Program-made: the position numbers and the translations under genes | The notes under the pieces: model-generated | What the model saw: only the letters and a program-made list of their open reading frames with translations | Told to the model about the DNA's origin: nothing | Databases searched by the model: none | Part shown: piece after piece, positions 1 through 15,000 of the stretch | Numbering within the stretch: position 1 is the first letter of the stretch | Layout of the letters: each line of letters opens with the position of its first letter | Assembly: GCA_945859605.1 (NCBI GenBank) | Contig: OX243828.1 | Coordinates: 22,751,609 to 22,815,608 of the forward strand | Length of the DNA stretch: 64,000 nt | Reading direction: 5' to 3' | DNA from: Lumbricus rubellus | Taxonomy: Eukaryota > Annelida > Clitellata > Crassiclitellata > Lumbricidae

Positions 1-147
1 AGACAGAAAGACCACCAATTATTATATATAATTAAATGATTATGGCGAATTTTAAAAGGAATCATGTAATGATGTTAAATGTAGAATTAATATTTGTTTA
101 AAGTCAATTTTTTGGAAGCTATACAGTGTGTCTCTGTTTTGCTGAAG

Positions 148-266
148 GTGTTCTTGACGTCTTGCATTGCGTTCTAATCGACAGTCCAGAGGCTTTGAAC
201 GTCATCAAAGAACAGCACATCAGAACGATCATCTCTCTGATCGACAAACATGGTCGCGATCACAAG
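148..266 (+). CDS. RyR: RyR exon 1 of window: N-terminal solenoid
   Basis: Translates as [20 protein letters not shown] and continues to DKHGRDHK, a strongly conserved RyR helix-repeat segment. The exon begins with two bases of a split glycine codon after an AG, and ends in phase 0 at AAG/GTCTGA. The donor is also the first unit of the minisatellite that follows directly. Confidence 0.85.
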
Positions 267-3200
267 GTCTGACCCATTGCTTTATGTGAACTCATAATGT
301 GTGACCCTATGCTCTCTGTGAACTCATAATGTGTCACCCTATGCATGGCCCTATGCTTTTGCGAACTCACAAGATCTGACCTTATACTTTTTGTGAACTC
401 ATAAGATCTGACCCTATACTTTTTGTGAACTCATAAGGTCTGACCCCATGCTCTCTGTGAACTCATAGTGTGATCCATGCTTTATATGAACTCATAAGGT
501 CTGACCTCATGCTCTCTATGAACTCATAAGGTCTGACCTTATGCTTTTTGTGAACTCATAAGGTCTGACCTTATGCTTTTTGTGAACTCATAAGGTCTGA
601 CCCTCTGCTCTTGGTGAACTCATAAGGTCTTTTAAGTCACCATAAATAGAACATTATGGCATGCATCACTTGCTACAATTGCGCAATCAACTTCAGTCGA
701 TTAGATACAGCAACAGAAACACTTGATTCTTTGTGGTTTTCCTCCCACAAGTTGTACTGTTCAGCTTCAAGTGTTTTTGGAAATTATGGATATTTTGAGA
801 TTCGGATTGATATCTTATAGGTTCTGGATGTGCTGTGTTCGCTGTGCGTTGGTAATGGTGTGGCAGTCAGATCGAATCAGAATTTGATCATGGAAAACCT
901 TTTGCCAGGAAGAGATCTCCTTCTTCAGACAAAGGTCATCGATTATGTCTACAGGTAACTAATAATAATAATAATAACGATAACGATAATAACGATTTCG
1001 ATGATGATGATGATGATCAATGGTGCTAATGATAATGCTAATCATCTAGCTTAGCTGATGCTTATTACTGTTGATTACTGCTAATTACTAATAATAACTA
1101 ATAATTATAATAATTCTTTGATTCAATGCCTGCAAATGCACTGTGCTTTACATGTATAAGTTATAGTCTGCCTGATATAAAAAAAAGCTGGAAGAAATTT
1201 GTGACAAGCCAGTTTTATGATAATTAGTTAGGTAATAGCATGTAGTTCAACATATTAAAACCTGCAAAGAAAATTTCATCGGGAAAAAACACAAGACACC
1301 CCCAAAGTATCGCACTTTATGACACACATTTAAGGCTGTAACTCTGTACAATTGGTGTATTTGTTTCTGTCATACTCATACATTATAGCAAATTGTTCTA
1401 ATGCAGATGTTGCAGCACATGTACCAACAGTCAGTTTGTTCAGTATAAAAGTCAGGGTGAGAATTTCCCGGATTGTGGGGTTAAACCACCCCCCAATTTT
1501 TCTTAAGACTCCTAAGAAAATCGTTCCAATGCAGATATTGCAGCACATGCACCAACAGTCAGTTTGCTCGGTATAAAAGTCAGGGTGAGAATTGCCTATG
1601 GGTTCTGGGGTTAGACCCCCAGTTTTTCTTAAGACCCCACAGTAAAGTCTTCATTGCACACTCCAGGTCCATATAAATCAACGTCTGACTCCCCACAAGT
1701 TATTTTTCTGCAATTATCATACTGAAATTTACACTGCACAATCAGTCAATACAATAAACTGCCAATCTTTGCCATGCAATTAGCCAAAAACCAAGTGCAT
1801 GCCCAGAGACCACCACGAGGAGGTGTTGGCAAAGGTCTCCGTAGTTCATTCATCAGCGGCCTTGAAGCAACTAATTTCAGCATAATTATAAAGAGCAAAC
1901 ACCCAATAATCCAAATTTTATAAAATTCTAATTTGAAATTTTCTGTTTATTGTAAAAGACAAACAGCAAAAGTGAGAATAGTTGAGATAAAACACCAGGG
2001 CATAAAAAAGAAAAGACTCTGGAGAAGATATTTGGCAATCTTGGATTCCTTAACCAGTAACAATGCAAAGAATGAAAAGAGGAAGAATAACTAATCAGCA
2101 TGAAAGACACATAATAACACAAAGAAAAAAACTGATATGGGAAAAAGTGAAAGTGATAGTAGTTATGACATAAAACCACATGACACAGAAAAGATGAAAA
2201 TCTCAAAAGAGAAAAAATGAGGATCTCAAGAGAAAAATTGAGGATCTGGAAAGAGAAACAACAACCATGGTAATAGTGGACTCCTTAACCAGCAACAAGG
2301 TAAAGTGTTGTGTATCCAAACAGCAAGAAAGAGATATAACGAGACAAAGAGAGTGAAACTGATGCGAAAAGAAATATGAATTTGAGATAACTGAAAAGTT
2401 GACAGAAGCAGACAACTAGGCATGCAGGTAACTGTGTACAGAAGGACAAAACTTCAAATCCAACTATGAGAAAACAAGAAACAGAGTAAAGCTGAAGTTC
2501 AGTTAGCATAAAGCATGGATAGATTATGTCAGATTGCAAGCACATAGCAGACTAACCCCTTTAAGACTAAATAAACATAAAATTAAGTGGCTTCAAGCTG
2601 TAGATGAATGAACTACCCAAATGCATTCAAACACATAACAAGAAAAGGTGATGCATGTGGCCATCACCTTTCTCACACACGCATACATACAAAGAAAGAG
2701 GAGCAGTGAACTTTAATGAATGAGGCACAAAGGCCATCCCGACAGGGTTAAATGGATCCCGACAGGGTTAAATGGATCCCGATAGGGGTACATGGATCCC
2801 GATAGGGGCTCAATGTGAGAAGTAAAGGATCTTGCGGACTTTGCTTGTAATAATTCTGTTGTAGATTGTTTGCTGCATCACAAATCACTCATCCATGTAT
2901 GTGGTAGCTTCCACAATTTCTTCTTCAAAGCACATATTGTCGAAGAATATATATTCTTGTTCATTTGAATCAATGGAGGCTCCAAAATTGATTTCACTGT
3001 CACCGACCAGAGGGACAGCAGTTATGTCGACTTCCTCACAGTCATCATCGCTATCAGCCACCAATTCAGCAGCAGTCTGCATGAAGGCATTGATGCAAAA
3101 TTCACCATAACAGTTCTTGCATGCTGGTACACAGTGCAATCCATAGGAACGGCAAGTGCACAGTTTTGATGCGCATGGACTGCTGGCTGTTGTCTTGCAC

Positions 3201-6200
3201 TTGCAAGCAATTACATTCAAAACATCTTCGGGAGCTGCCTTCAAGTCGGTCATGATTGGAACATATACACCGTCACGTACTTTCCATCCCCATTCAGTCG
3301 GATTTAATCCAGTAGTCTGCAAAGTTTTCCACCATACAACTTGCAAATGGACTCGCAACATATGAAAGTAGGCTGCACGTTCAGTCGGAGGCAGTCGCTC
3401 AGGACGAGGTCTGCTGCGTGATTTGGCTATTAACTGCATGTACTTTATGTAGCGCAAGTGGTTCAGTGATTCACCGTCCTTGCCACCATATAGCAATACT
3501 AAGACCTTCCCTCCAGCCATTGCAACTTGTTCACAACTCGCAGTTGGTGAAGACAATATCTGGTTAAGTACTTTTGTTTCTGGGTTCCTGTCAAACTGTC
3601 TGTAAACTGCCGACTTACCCAGACCATACATAGCTGACGTGGTATCGCAACCACTTATAGCATGGATCAGTTATAGTTGTTCAGCATTACTTGCTCCAAT
3701 GTTCTGCTGTACGACACGCACAGGTGTAATCGCAGTACGTGCTGTCCGCACTCTTGTGACTTCAGATAGCATATATATGTCAGCCATGTCCTTTGTCATG
3801 TGATGAACTAGCATCACTAAGATATCAGTATCATCTGCCACGACTGTAACCGGTTGTTTAGCAGATGCTAAGTCCAGTGCTGTTTTCACAATCAGCGTAT
3901 CTGCATCATCAATAGCCTGTGAAACAGTATAGTTTGCTTCCTTCAACTTTTGCAACAGGAGCTGAACGAAAAGTTTCTTGTTCCGAGAATTTGTCAGAAA
4001 CACAGTCTGATTTCTGTATGCAATCTTCCCTTCGTCTATGTCAACATCAGGACATGACTTTGAAGCTCTCCTTTCATGTTCATGGTCCTTAACTGAAGGG
4101 CCATTGCCATAACCATCAAAGACTATCACACAGTGATGCCCGTAATGATTGCGCACAAAATCGACATACTGTTGCAAGATTTGAGAATAAGTCCCACCCG
4201 CAAACCAAACTACACGGTGCAGCAAACATCCCCCGTCCAGAACAAACAACTGTGGCACTTCAAATTCTTGATTCTTATCAAGAGACTTAGTCATCTCTTT
4301 AGCGAGTGCAGATTTAACTGTCTTCCGCAGACTCTCATTCTTGAATAGAGATGAAGGTACAGGTGTCAATTCATACTCAAAATATGGTGCCATTTCCTGC
4401 TTTCTCTCGAGAACTATCACCAAACGACTGAACAGTAAATTAGCATCAATAGTTACCGTGTTGCCTCCAACTGAAACCGTCTTGCCAAGTTCCTTCAGTG
4501 TCCTAACCTGATAAGATTTCTTCATCACAACGTCTGCATAAGCAATGCCATCCATGCGGCACATTATATCTTCACCCACTTCGTCAGCCAACTCGCAGTT
4601 TATTCTGTCGCTGTCTGACGCTATCAATCCAGATGATATGCTTCGCAGCCTACTGTCACTGGTGTTGAATGGATTGCTTCCTTTCAGCCACTCCAACATC
4701 TTATTTAGGTCAAGCAAGTCTCGTTGCAATCGTGACTGACCAAGCTCAACATGCTTGGACTCATTCCGACACTCGTCAACACTAGTGAGAGACTTCAGTG
4801 ATGCATGGACAGTTCCGCACTTATGCATAGAATGAACCCATACCAGACGGACACTTTCTGTCATTCCCCTGCCATGTGTTAGTCCTCCCCTACTCTTCAC
4901 AGCTTTCATCATCACCTGCTCAATAGCAAGGTCGGTTGATAAGCCTGCCCAGTACCTATCTGATCTGCGCACTGTATGGTAACCACCATCATTGAATTTC
5001 TCGTGCAGCCATGGATGTTTCTCCGGCAAATCAAGCATCATCTGCAGGTACAGCCGTCCACTCTTCGCATAGTTGCTGTGTCCAGTTGCTGCAAAAAGCC
5101 TCAACATCTCAGTGAAACTGACTAGATGTAAATTCCAGTCGCTAGTCCGTTCTGCACGCAGGAATGCCTTCAAAGTTTGAACATATTTCAAATACTGCAA
5201 CCACAACTTTGCCGTTCTTGACTTTGCAGATTATGCAATCTTCTCAATTGCTCAACTGAATTAAACACGGAGGTTCCAATTCCTGCAGGTTGCATGTCCC
5301 TTTCATGACGCCATCATACAACTGCCTTAGGGTGTCAACGTCGGCTTGACTCAAAGCACTGCACTCATCAGAATCCTGATTGATCAAGTTGTGCATCAGC
5401 ATAATATGCAATGCAGAATCCAGCAACAAGTGCCCACGGACTGCACGATTATATGCTTTCCCTGCTAGCATGTGGCCAACAGTGTTAGGACCATAGCAAC
5501 TTTCCAAAACCTCAGAAATGCCAGAACCAGCCATGACTGAGCCGATACTACCAAGATAGCTCATGATAATATGAAAGCCACCAAGTCCTGGGCATGACGT
5601 TAAACTGCATCCATCCTCTGCCACAGGGAACCAACAAAGTCCCTGTGCCGGTCCTAAGCCCGGACAAAATGAGGAAGGTTTGCCAGATGGGTGGCGATAC
5701 TCTGGCAGTAAAAAACCAAAGACGATTGTAATCCGCCAAAACCACGACACAAGTGACATGGCTACCCAGATGCTTCAAGGTGTCATGATGTGAAGCAGAC
5801 ATGCACAGGTCGGTCAGGACAGACTGGTGGAGAGAGTCGGGGGAGAGAGCGTGGGACACAACGGGCATTGACCCACGTTGTCCTTCATGCCTCTTTTTCA
5901 CGATTTTCTTCAATCGGACAATGTGGTCTAGATGCTCCAAGATGTTAATGGTATGGAGCAGACCTGCTGACCGGACAAGTTGAGGCTGGGCAGCATGACG
6001 CGAGACAGACTCAGACAGAGAGTGGCGTCGGACTCTAACGGGCATTGAGCCCTATGATATTGATGATGATGATGAAGTCTACAAACCATGTTCAGTTTGT
6101 GACATTCAATTATCTCCACAGCCTTGATAAACAGAGGTTGATCGAAAGTAATACAAGGTGTGACAATGTTTAACTTGGCTGCCTGATCAGCTACAAAGCA

Positions 6201-9200
6201 CAAAGTAGACAGGATACAAGATTTGTCGCCTGGGTTCATGTCAATGATGGGCAGCATACGAATATCTGCAGGCGGCTGATATTCACCGACGTTAAACTGT
6301 TGCATGAAGCCACCCCAATTCGGACGTGGTTTGGATTCTTCATGAAAAAACCAACCACTATGCCAAACAAGATCAAGGTCTGTTGACATTGGCAGTGTGT
6401 GTGGGCGTTGCAGTTCAACAAATGGTCGGAATGTAATTTGAGATAATATCGGAATATTTGGAGGAGTATGACGCAGAATCGGTATTCCTCTTCCAAGCAC
6501 AAGGTTCCCAACTCTCACCTTAGGTAATCTCTTAATTGGAACCTCACTGAAAGCACCATGCCTGGATTTATCCAAACCAACTTCAATCGATTCATCAAAC
6601 AGTGCACTTAAATCAACAGACCGGTCTGGCACTGACATCGATATGATACCCATGCCGTGAAATGTGTTATTTCCATCCAAAGTCACCACATTGTGATCCA
6701 CATTGTCTGCCGCCCACTGCGTGAAAATTCCTGAATCACAAGGTGGCAAATCATTTCCGTCCATCTGAACAACCGACTGCTTGTAATTAGTTATTTCATC
6801 GTTTGAAATTGAATATCCCAGAGATGCGAGAACCTTAACTAACCACTGAGCTCCCAAAACATGGTCTATGGACACACCAACTCCAAACAGAACTGGTGAA
6901 ATGACAGAACGAGGACGGCAAGCCTGCACAATGCTGTGACCAATCCCAATTTGCTTAATTTCGTCTGTTATTAAAGCCTGCATAAATGTCTTTAACAATG
7001 GTGGAATCCAGAGTTTAGCCAAATTTCTGTCATGTATAGTGGAGTTCAGTGGGTAATTTTCATGATCAAATTGTGCCTCATGTATACTACCTCGCAATAG
7101 TTTTGCTGCAGCTTCAACTATCCGCTCGCTCTCCTTCTCAATGTCTGCATCCCTCTCACTATACCACTTGTCACTGATGATACGTGATGCTATACTTCTG
7201 AAGCATATCACGTCCTTGCGACCACAAACACCAGCAAACCATATGTCCTCGCCATAGCGCAGCTTCAACATTTCCTTCAGATGCCTAATTGAGTATACAT
7301 CACATGGTTTATCTGCTAACTTTCTCATCTCCTCCTGGAGCTCAACAACTGTGTACAATTCAACGAGGCTTGCCTCCATTGACTGACAGACTATCTGAAA
7401 TATTTGCAGCATATCTTTATTTGGACGCCGACCACGATCTGACTTCTTAGCATTATCCTGCTCAACTGATGACCCCGGCTTAGGCCTACCGCCACTGTAG
7501 TACATGTGACACTTTTTGTGGTATCGTGCTTCTGCAGCAATAGCATCACCACACGTTTTTAAGCGTCCAAGCACCTCAAAGCTCCAGTCATCTTTGCGCT
7601 TTTCAGATGCTCTCTCAATTGTCATGAACAAAACTTTTGTTTCTGCAACACGTATCTTATCAGTAGGGTGTTTAATATCAATGAAAGCAGGCTTGGTGCA
7701 GAGGAAACAGTCTCGCTTCCAATCAAATAGATCACTCGTTGAACGTAGAACTTTACCTTGGCTTTCTGACTCATCAGGTTCAACGCTGCCAGACTTACGC
7801 TTATGCAGTTCGTAATGTCGATCACTGTTGTAAAGTATTCGGCAGCATTCGTGAACCTTAACAATGCCTGGATTGCAAGTCATGTATTCAGTCAAACTGA
7901 TATCACCTAGCATCCAAAATAGCTTTCCTTCCTCTTCCTTGTTTTACTGTGGATAACCTTAAGTCCATAGTCGTAGGACTGGCAGCGGAACGGCATATAA
8001 TGCACGTATCCTCACAGAGTGTCGACGTAACTACGCGATTCGCCATTATCGCTCAAATCAATCAAATTGCAAAGAATGTGTAATACAACGTTAAGAATTA
8101 AAATAGTTGATAGAATCAAAGCAATTCTTAACAATATCACTAAATACTAATACCTGGCTGACTTTAAACTCGTTTAAAACAAGCAATTTTCGCAAAATTA
8201 ACTGGTCACGCTTGACCTTATCGCTAAAAGCATACAACCAAAGACACTAAATTCACCTCGGTGAGTATGTAACAAAACTATTGAAATCGCCAAAAAATAC
8301 TCACTTTCAATTGCAAATTCTAAAGTTTGCCATTGTTATTTTCTTTGCAGGTTTTTATTGTAAGGAGCCTAAAGCCCATTTAACCCATTTCCTAAAAAAT
8401 CGCTTTGTCACAATTTAGGTAAAGCTTTTGAAATTTCGAATTTAATTCCGACCTACTATTATGCAGTAATCTTAATTAACATCAAACTGAACAGACAGCC
8501 TGCAATACTCGGCGCTATTAGCAACCTACAAAGCATGTCCGCCCAATGGGGGCTCGAACTCACTACCTCTCGCTCTCTATGCCAGTGTGTTATCCATTAA
8601 TCTACAGCTAAAATTTAACTATTTAATAGTAAGTAATAATAGCTTATAATAACTAATGATAATAACAGCAACAACAGTGATGATGGTAATGATAATTATG
8701 ATATTTATGATATTCGTTTATTATTATTATTATTACTATTATTAAAGTATTGTGCTGTTTTAGCATGCATCCCAACATTTTCGTTGGCCGGTGCGAAGGA
8801 TCGGCCATGTACCACAAGTGGTATTACGAAGCAATCATCGACCACATCGAAACGGTTTCCCACCTCCCACCACACATCCACATCGGATGGGCAAACACAG
8901 AGGGCTTCATTCCGTACCCCGGTGGAGGAGCTCACTGGGGAGCTAACGGGGTCGGTGATGATCTCTTCTCTTATGGATTCGACGGGTCTAACCTGTGGAC
9001 AGGTACGGCTATGACCACATCATCATCATCATTCATCTTTATCATACTTGCTATAGTTCTAACTTCGTCTGTGCACTATTCAGTCTGTCAGCAAGTAAAT
9101 AAGTAAGTCAGTCACTTAAATCAAAACTTGACTTTCAGTCATAATTGAGGGATAAAGTTCTTAACCTTTTACCCGTTCATTTTTAAATTTTAAGCCCGTT

Positions 9201-9880
9201 TTCAGTGGATATTCTCGGGGCAAACGGGTAAAAGATTAAAGATTGCAAAATATACACTAATTTGTGCAGAATCCCAGTTTCATGTACTGTTCGGTGTAAA
9301 TGATCGATCGTTTTTGTTTGTTTCTATTCAAATTGCGAAATTTCAAATTCTTCCAAGCTCTAATCTTTTTCGAAGAGGCATGTTTACGTCTGACGCACTT
9401 TGTTCCCACTTTAGCTGGGAAACTGAAGACCGTACGAACGACGCAGCTCGGCTTTCAGAAGGGCGACATCATCGGCGTCTGTCTTGATCTCGATATTCCT
9501 CAGATATCGTTCACCGTCAACGGCGTCACCGTCAAAGGATTCTTTCGCGACTTCAACATCGATGGAATGTTCTTTCCAGCCATCAGCTTGTCGGCTAAAA
9601 TCAGGTTCGATAGAGCAACATGTGTACGTGGGGAGGTTTAGTTGTAATTTTCTTTTATCTAGCCTAACGACTCATAGTTACACTGTCATAATGCGTAGGG
9701 GCGCCAATTTCAGAAATATAAATTGTCGTTATTGTTTTTATTATTATTATTATTATTTTTTTTTTTTTAAATTACCCGAGGTATTTATGATCCCTCGGGA
9801 TTTATGAATCTATTCTATGTGGTTAGTGGTAACCACATAGAATAGATTATTATTACTATTATTATTATTATTATTATTAA

Positions 9881-9914
<34 letters not shown>

Positions 9915-11987
9915 GTTATTATTATTATAATACAGCTGGTTGCTTTAATCCTTTGACGATGAAAATGACCGGAAACCAATGCAGATTGTTTGTAGAGAGT
10001 TAATTGAAGCTGTCGTCAAACATCTTACTGTCTCTTGTTTCTTTTAAGTTGTACTATATAAATTTGTAATTATGACGATTACTATTACATTCATGATACT
10101 TTTTTTATGTCCACTCGTTAGTCTGTGTTAAGTGAACGTCTTCCCCTAATTTGTAACATGCAAAACTTATTGCTAGTTAAATTTTTAAAGCTGTAAAATG
10201 AATAATTAATTTGACAATGCTTTTAGCATATACTTTTTAAAGTGTGGGCAGTTGCCTTTCTGCAATAGACGGTACGTATGTACGTACCTGCCTATGTAAT
10301 TTTTTATTTATTTGCATAAGCACCACATTTTGATTATCTTATCAAGTGATTTTCACAAATATGTTGTTGTTTATATGAGCCCAAGTGTATTATTCTTAAA
10401 TATAGATTTGATTTTATTCGTCATTCCAGCGTTCGCTTTATGCTTGGTGGTGAGCACGGCAAGATGAAGTACGGTCCTCCCGATGGTCATTCCCCGGTTG
10501 TTGAATCACTTCTGCCAAAGGAAAAGCTGAAGATCGAGCCGTGCTTCAATCTCGGCAACGTTCCGAAAGGTCTCATCTGTGGATTGCCCGAGGAACTCGA
10601 CCATGGAGCGTTCGTGCCACGACCGGTTGATACGTCACATGTGCGTTGATTTTAATTCATTCTGACCTTTCTGTTAATTAAAAATTTAATTTATTATTTG
10701 CTTTGTATGTATGAGCACTTGTTATAGCGCCGCTTCAAGATTTCTATTCAGAAGCGCTCCCGACTTCAGCGCTCACACCGCATCAGAGTATCACGCCGAA
10801 GCGCTGAGCAATTGTGAGTGAAGGACTTGCTCAAGATCCCTACGCGGCGGCTTGAGGTGGATTCGAACCTTTGGCTGCAAGGCTACAAACATGCCCACTT
10901 CACCGCCGTACCCCACATTAGTAATGAGATAAGTAAAAGTAAGCAAGTATTTTCGTTTTTACTCCATTTACAAATTCATAATGAGACATACTGGTGGGGA
11001 AGATCATGGAGGATGTGCTAAATGTGACTGAGATCATTGCATTGTTTGGTTTGAAATTAGATATATTAATGATTTATGTATGTCTAGATTGCCAATGCAC
11101 ATTTATTAGATTCTAGCCATTTGCAAGCATTTACTTTCCTCAGAGCTTGACAAGAAAAAAATAGTTGCATAATTTATTTTTGGGTAATTTCTAATTCAAG
11201 GAAATCATTTGTTGGTTGGTCTAGCATTAATGTGATTTTCTGTAACGGTTTTAGGTGCAGCTGCCAGGATATGTTGAGAATGTGAAGGAAAAGCTGGCGG
11301 AAAATCTTCACGAGCTCTGGGCGATGAGCAAAATTGAGAACAACTGGGTTTGGGGCGAGGTATGTATCTTTAGAAGTTTCACTGGTTATTTCGTTTTAGA
11401 CCCTTTTGATCCCTTTGACAATGGATATTGATTCAGGGTACATTTTTTAACAAATTAGATGAGTTATTAATTTAGTGACACATTTGTAAAGTGTGGGCAT
11501 TTGTCTTACCCTTGTAGAGATTGCTTACCTACTTATATACCTATATACCTACTACCGGCAGTTCTACTTATTTATTTACTTATTTTCAAGCTGCAATTTC
11601 ATTATTTTAAAATGGAAATCTGAAGTTAATTTGGCACAAGACAGAATTTTTTACAAGCATAAGAATTCTTATTTCGTTTCAGAGACGTGATGATGCTGCG
11701 AAGATCCATCCATGCATCATTCACTTTGACAAACTGTCTCCAGCAGAGAAGCAATACAACATGTCCCTTGCACAGGAAACGCTCAGGTATGCTTATCGCA
11801 TCCATTCGTATCCATAAATTTATAAGACGCCAGTGCACACCAATCAGAGGAAAGCTGGCAGGGTGAAAGACCCAGAAAAAAGAAAGCGGTTTTGAAACAG
11901 GGGAGAAATTTGCGTGTTGGTACCAGATACCTAAGACTGAAGAAAGGGAAATGAATGGCTCCTTAATGGCAATGGTATTTGCACATT

Positions 11988-12027
<40 letters not shown>

Positions 12028-15000
12028 GTGCCACCTGAGAGGTGCTCCCGAGTCCTGACCTAACACAATGAAGTCACGATCAGATAAAAGGTCTTGAAGC
12101 ATTTGTGTAAGAAAGACATAGGGTGGCCGAGGATGTCTCAGGTTGTTGTCCAAGTTATTTCTGTAGGCTACGCTGACCATAGCATTCTTGATGTTGATTC
12201 AGCTATGATTACAGCTGCCAAAAATATCACTTCGAGAGTGATAAATTACTGATTTTCTGGATGGCTACTAAATAGTTTCCTGAAAGGAAGCTTTAAATTC
12301 ATGATTACATTACATTATGATTGTTTGCATTTTCTTTGGCAGAATGCTCTTGGCTCTTGGTTTCCATCTGACCTACGACCCACAGTACACCAGCAACCAT
12401 CGTCTGAAGACACTCAAACTACCGAACAGGTTCATCATCTCAGTTTACAATGATCTATTGTATATATCCACTACAATACAATGCAATACTTGTGTTCTGT
12501 ATTGTGAAATATACAAGTGCATTCTTCTGTAAATGTCGAAAATGACTGTTAAGAAAACTGAGAATGTGACCTGAGACTAGTTAATTATTAAAGCAAGATA
12601 TGCATTAGTAGCAATGACTGATTGACTAAGTGGAAACAGCCTATAGAGACAGGTACAATTACATTTTGAAGAATGTATCAGAAGATTTTGTGCAGGCAGT
12701 TTGTTGTGAGCTAAGTAGAAATATGAAGTTACAAATGTTGTTGATCGATTCAAGCATTTAGATGCTTTGACTATTCGAGTTGTGTTGTATTGAGCTGTTC
12801 TTTTAATTAGTACTAGTGAATAAAAAGGTCAGAAAAATTTGTTAGATTTAAATAGAGCACTCTGCATAACTGACTGACATGTTCTTGTCAACAGTTACAC
12901 TCAGCCAAACGGCTACCGTCCGGCTCCCCTTGACCTGGCTGGAATTCTACTGAGCGAGAAGCTGAACGAGTTGGTTGAACAGCTCGCTGAGAACACACAC
13001 AATGTCTGGTCAAAGGAACGAATCAAGCAGGGCTGGACTTACGGACTGACAGAGGTCGGTTGGATTTTAGTTAGACCTTATTCTACCCTCTGTAACCTGT
13101 ATCATAGGTTTCCATTGTGCATGAGATATTGAGTGAGCATCTCCAATAGATCATGAGTTTTTTTGCAGTATTAAGTTGAAGCAGTCATCATTTTGTGTCT
13201 TGTGCAGTATCTTAATAATTCATTTAAGATATTTATATAGCAACCCTTGAAGACGACTACTCAGAAGCGCTCCCCTCACAACCTCGGCTAAAGAGAGCAG
13301 TCTTAAGAGTGGGATTGAATGTGGTCTCAACAACGGCTTTAGGCGTTGAATGTAGTTCAACCCAGAGCTCATTCCAGATTGTAGGACCAGTGACAGAAAA
13401 GGCACGGCGCTGCATAATAGAAGTGTGCGACAGGGGGGAGGGGATAAGAAACAGCTTGCTTAGAAGAGTGGAGATTGCCGCAGCGCTGCTTTGGAAATCT
13501 ATAGATTAGATGAGGTAAGACTATTCTTACTGAGGAAGAATCCGTTGGATATGCTTTGTAGGCCGCTATTAGCGCTGTGTATTGCAGGCTGTCTGTTCAG
13601 TTAGTATGTTAAGATTTGTGTATTCTGTGATCTCCGTTTTTGTTTATTGTGAATTGTTTAAACTGCATAATTGTACACTGTAACCGGTTGCGGTCTGTCA
13701 AGCGGATTGTTGATTAAACGAAAATTATTATTATTATTATTAGAGAGAGGTAGTTGCAGTACATAGCTATTTATGCAATAACAATCCAATGTCTTGTTTT
13801 CTACTAATACTTGTGGATCATTAGTTAGTGATATTTTTTATGTTCTAGGATTTCTTCAACAAACGCTCTCACCACTTGGTGCCTTACAGCAAAGTCGATG
13901 AAGTGATCAAGAAGTCAAACAGGTTTGCTCCAGTTGCAAGTACTTATTTACCTTTAGGTTTTAGCTGTTGACGGACACGGTGGTCTTCCATACTCAGTAC
14001 CGTAGGTATTTAATAGAGGCATATGTTTACTGACCATGTTGACCTCATTGGTTAGAGTGTTGTCCGTATCCCAAGTGCCTTTTCGTTGGAGAGCATGTGG
14101 ATCATTGGCTAGAGTCTCTTGGGAAAAGAAAGTTTTGTGACAATGGGCAGAAGCAGTAGTGCCCTCAGAAAAGAATTTTACGCTGAATTTGAGCAGTTAA
14201 TGGGAAGCCAATAAAGGTGTTCAGCCATGGATGTGAAAATAGGGGGAGAAACGAGTTAGGCAGGCTTACCACTACACTTTCAAGCTCCTCCTTTCCGTGA
14301 TTTTCCGTGATTTTGTTTAATTACTTCTGTGTTGTATGTGGTTTATAGGCAGACGGCATCGGAGACGGTGCGAACGCTGATGGCGTATGGATACAATCTC
14401 GAGTCACCTTCCAACGAAGCGTTAGAAAGTAGGACCTTAGCTGCGATACATTTAATGTAGTGTCCTGTTATTTAAAGTTGGTTAGCGAATCAATAGGATA
14501 GCAAATTTAGCGAAGAACTACTTAAAGATCTCCTTTGTTCATCATCCTTACCTTAGACCAGTGGTTCCCAACCTTTTTCGACTGTAGGGCCACTTTTTCT
14601 AAGTTGAAGGACAAGAGGGCCACTTTTTCTGAGTTAAAGGACATTAGAGCATTTAGGGGGCCACAATGCTAAAATTTATTTAACTAAAAGCATATAAAAA
14701 TTGCTATAATTAATTCAAAGTAGAATGTTTGATGTTTATAGACTTCAAAATGAAATAATTTGTAATAGAAAATGATTATATGTTATATCCTGTCCAAATT
14801 GTCAATTTTTCGTATATTTTTGTTAATTCTATGAAAGATGAGTGCCATTGTTGAGGCCTGGCGGGCCATTTTGTGAGGCCTCGCGGGCCACTTTTGGCCC
14901 GCGGGCCACGGGTTGGGAACCGCTGCCTTAGACCTTAGTCCTTCCCATGCAGCTCTGCACATTGGGCAATGCAGTGTCTCCATTTCTCTCTGTTCAATGT

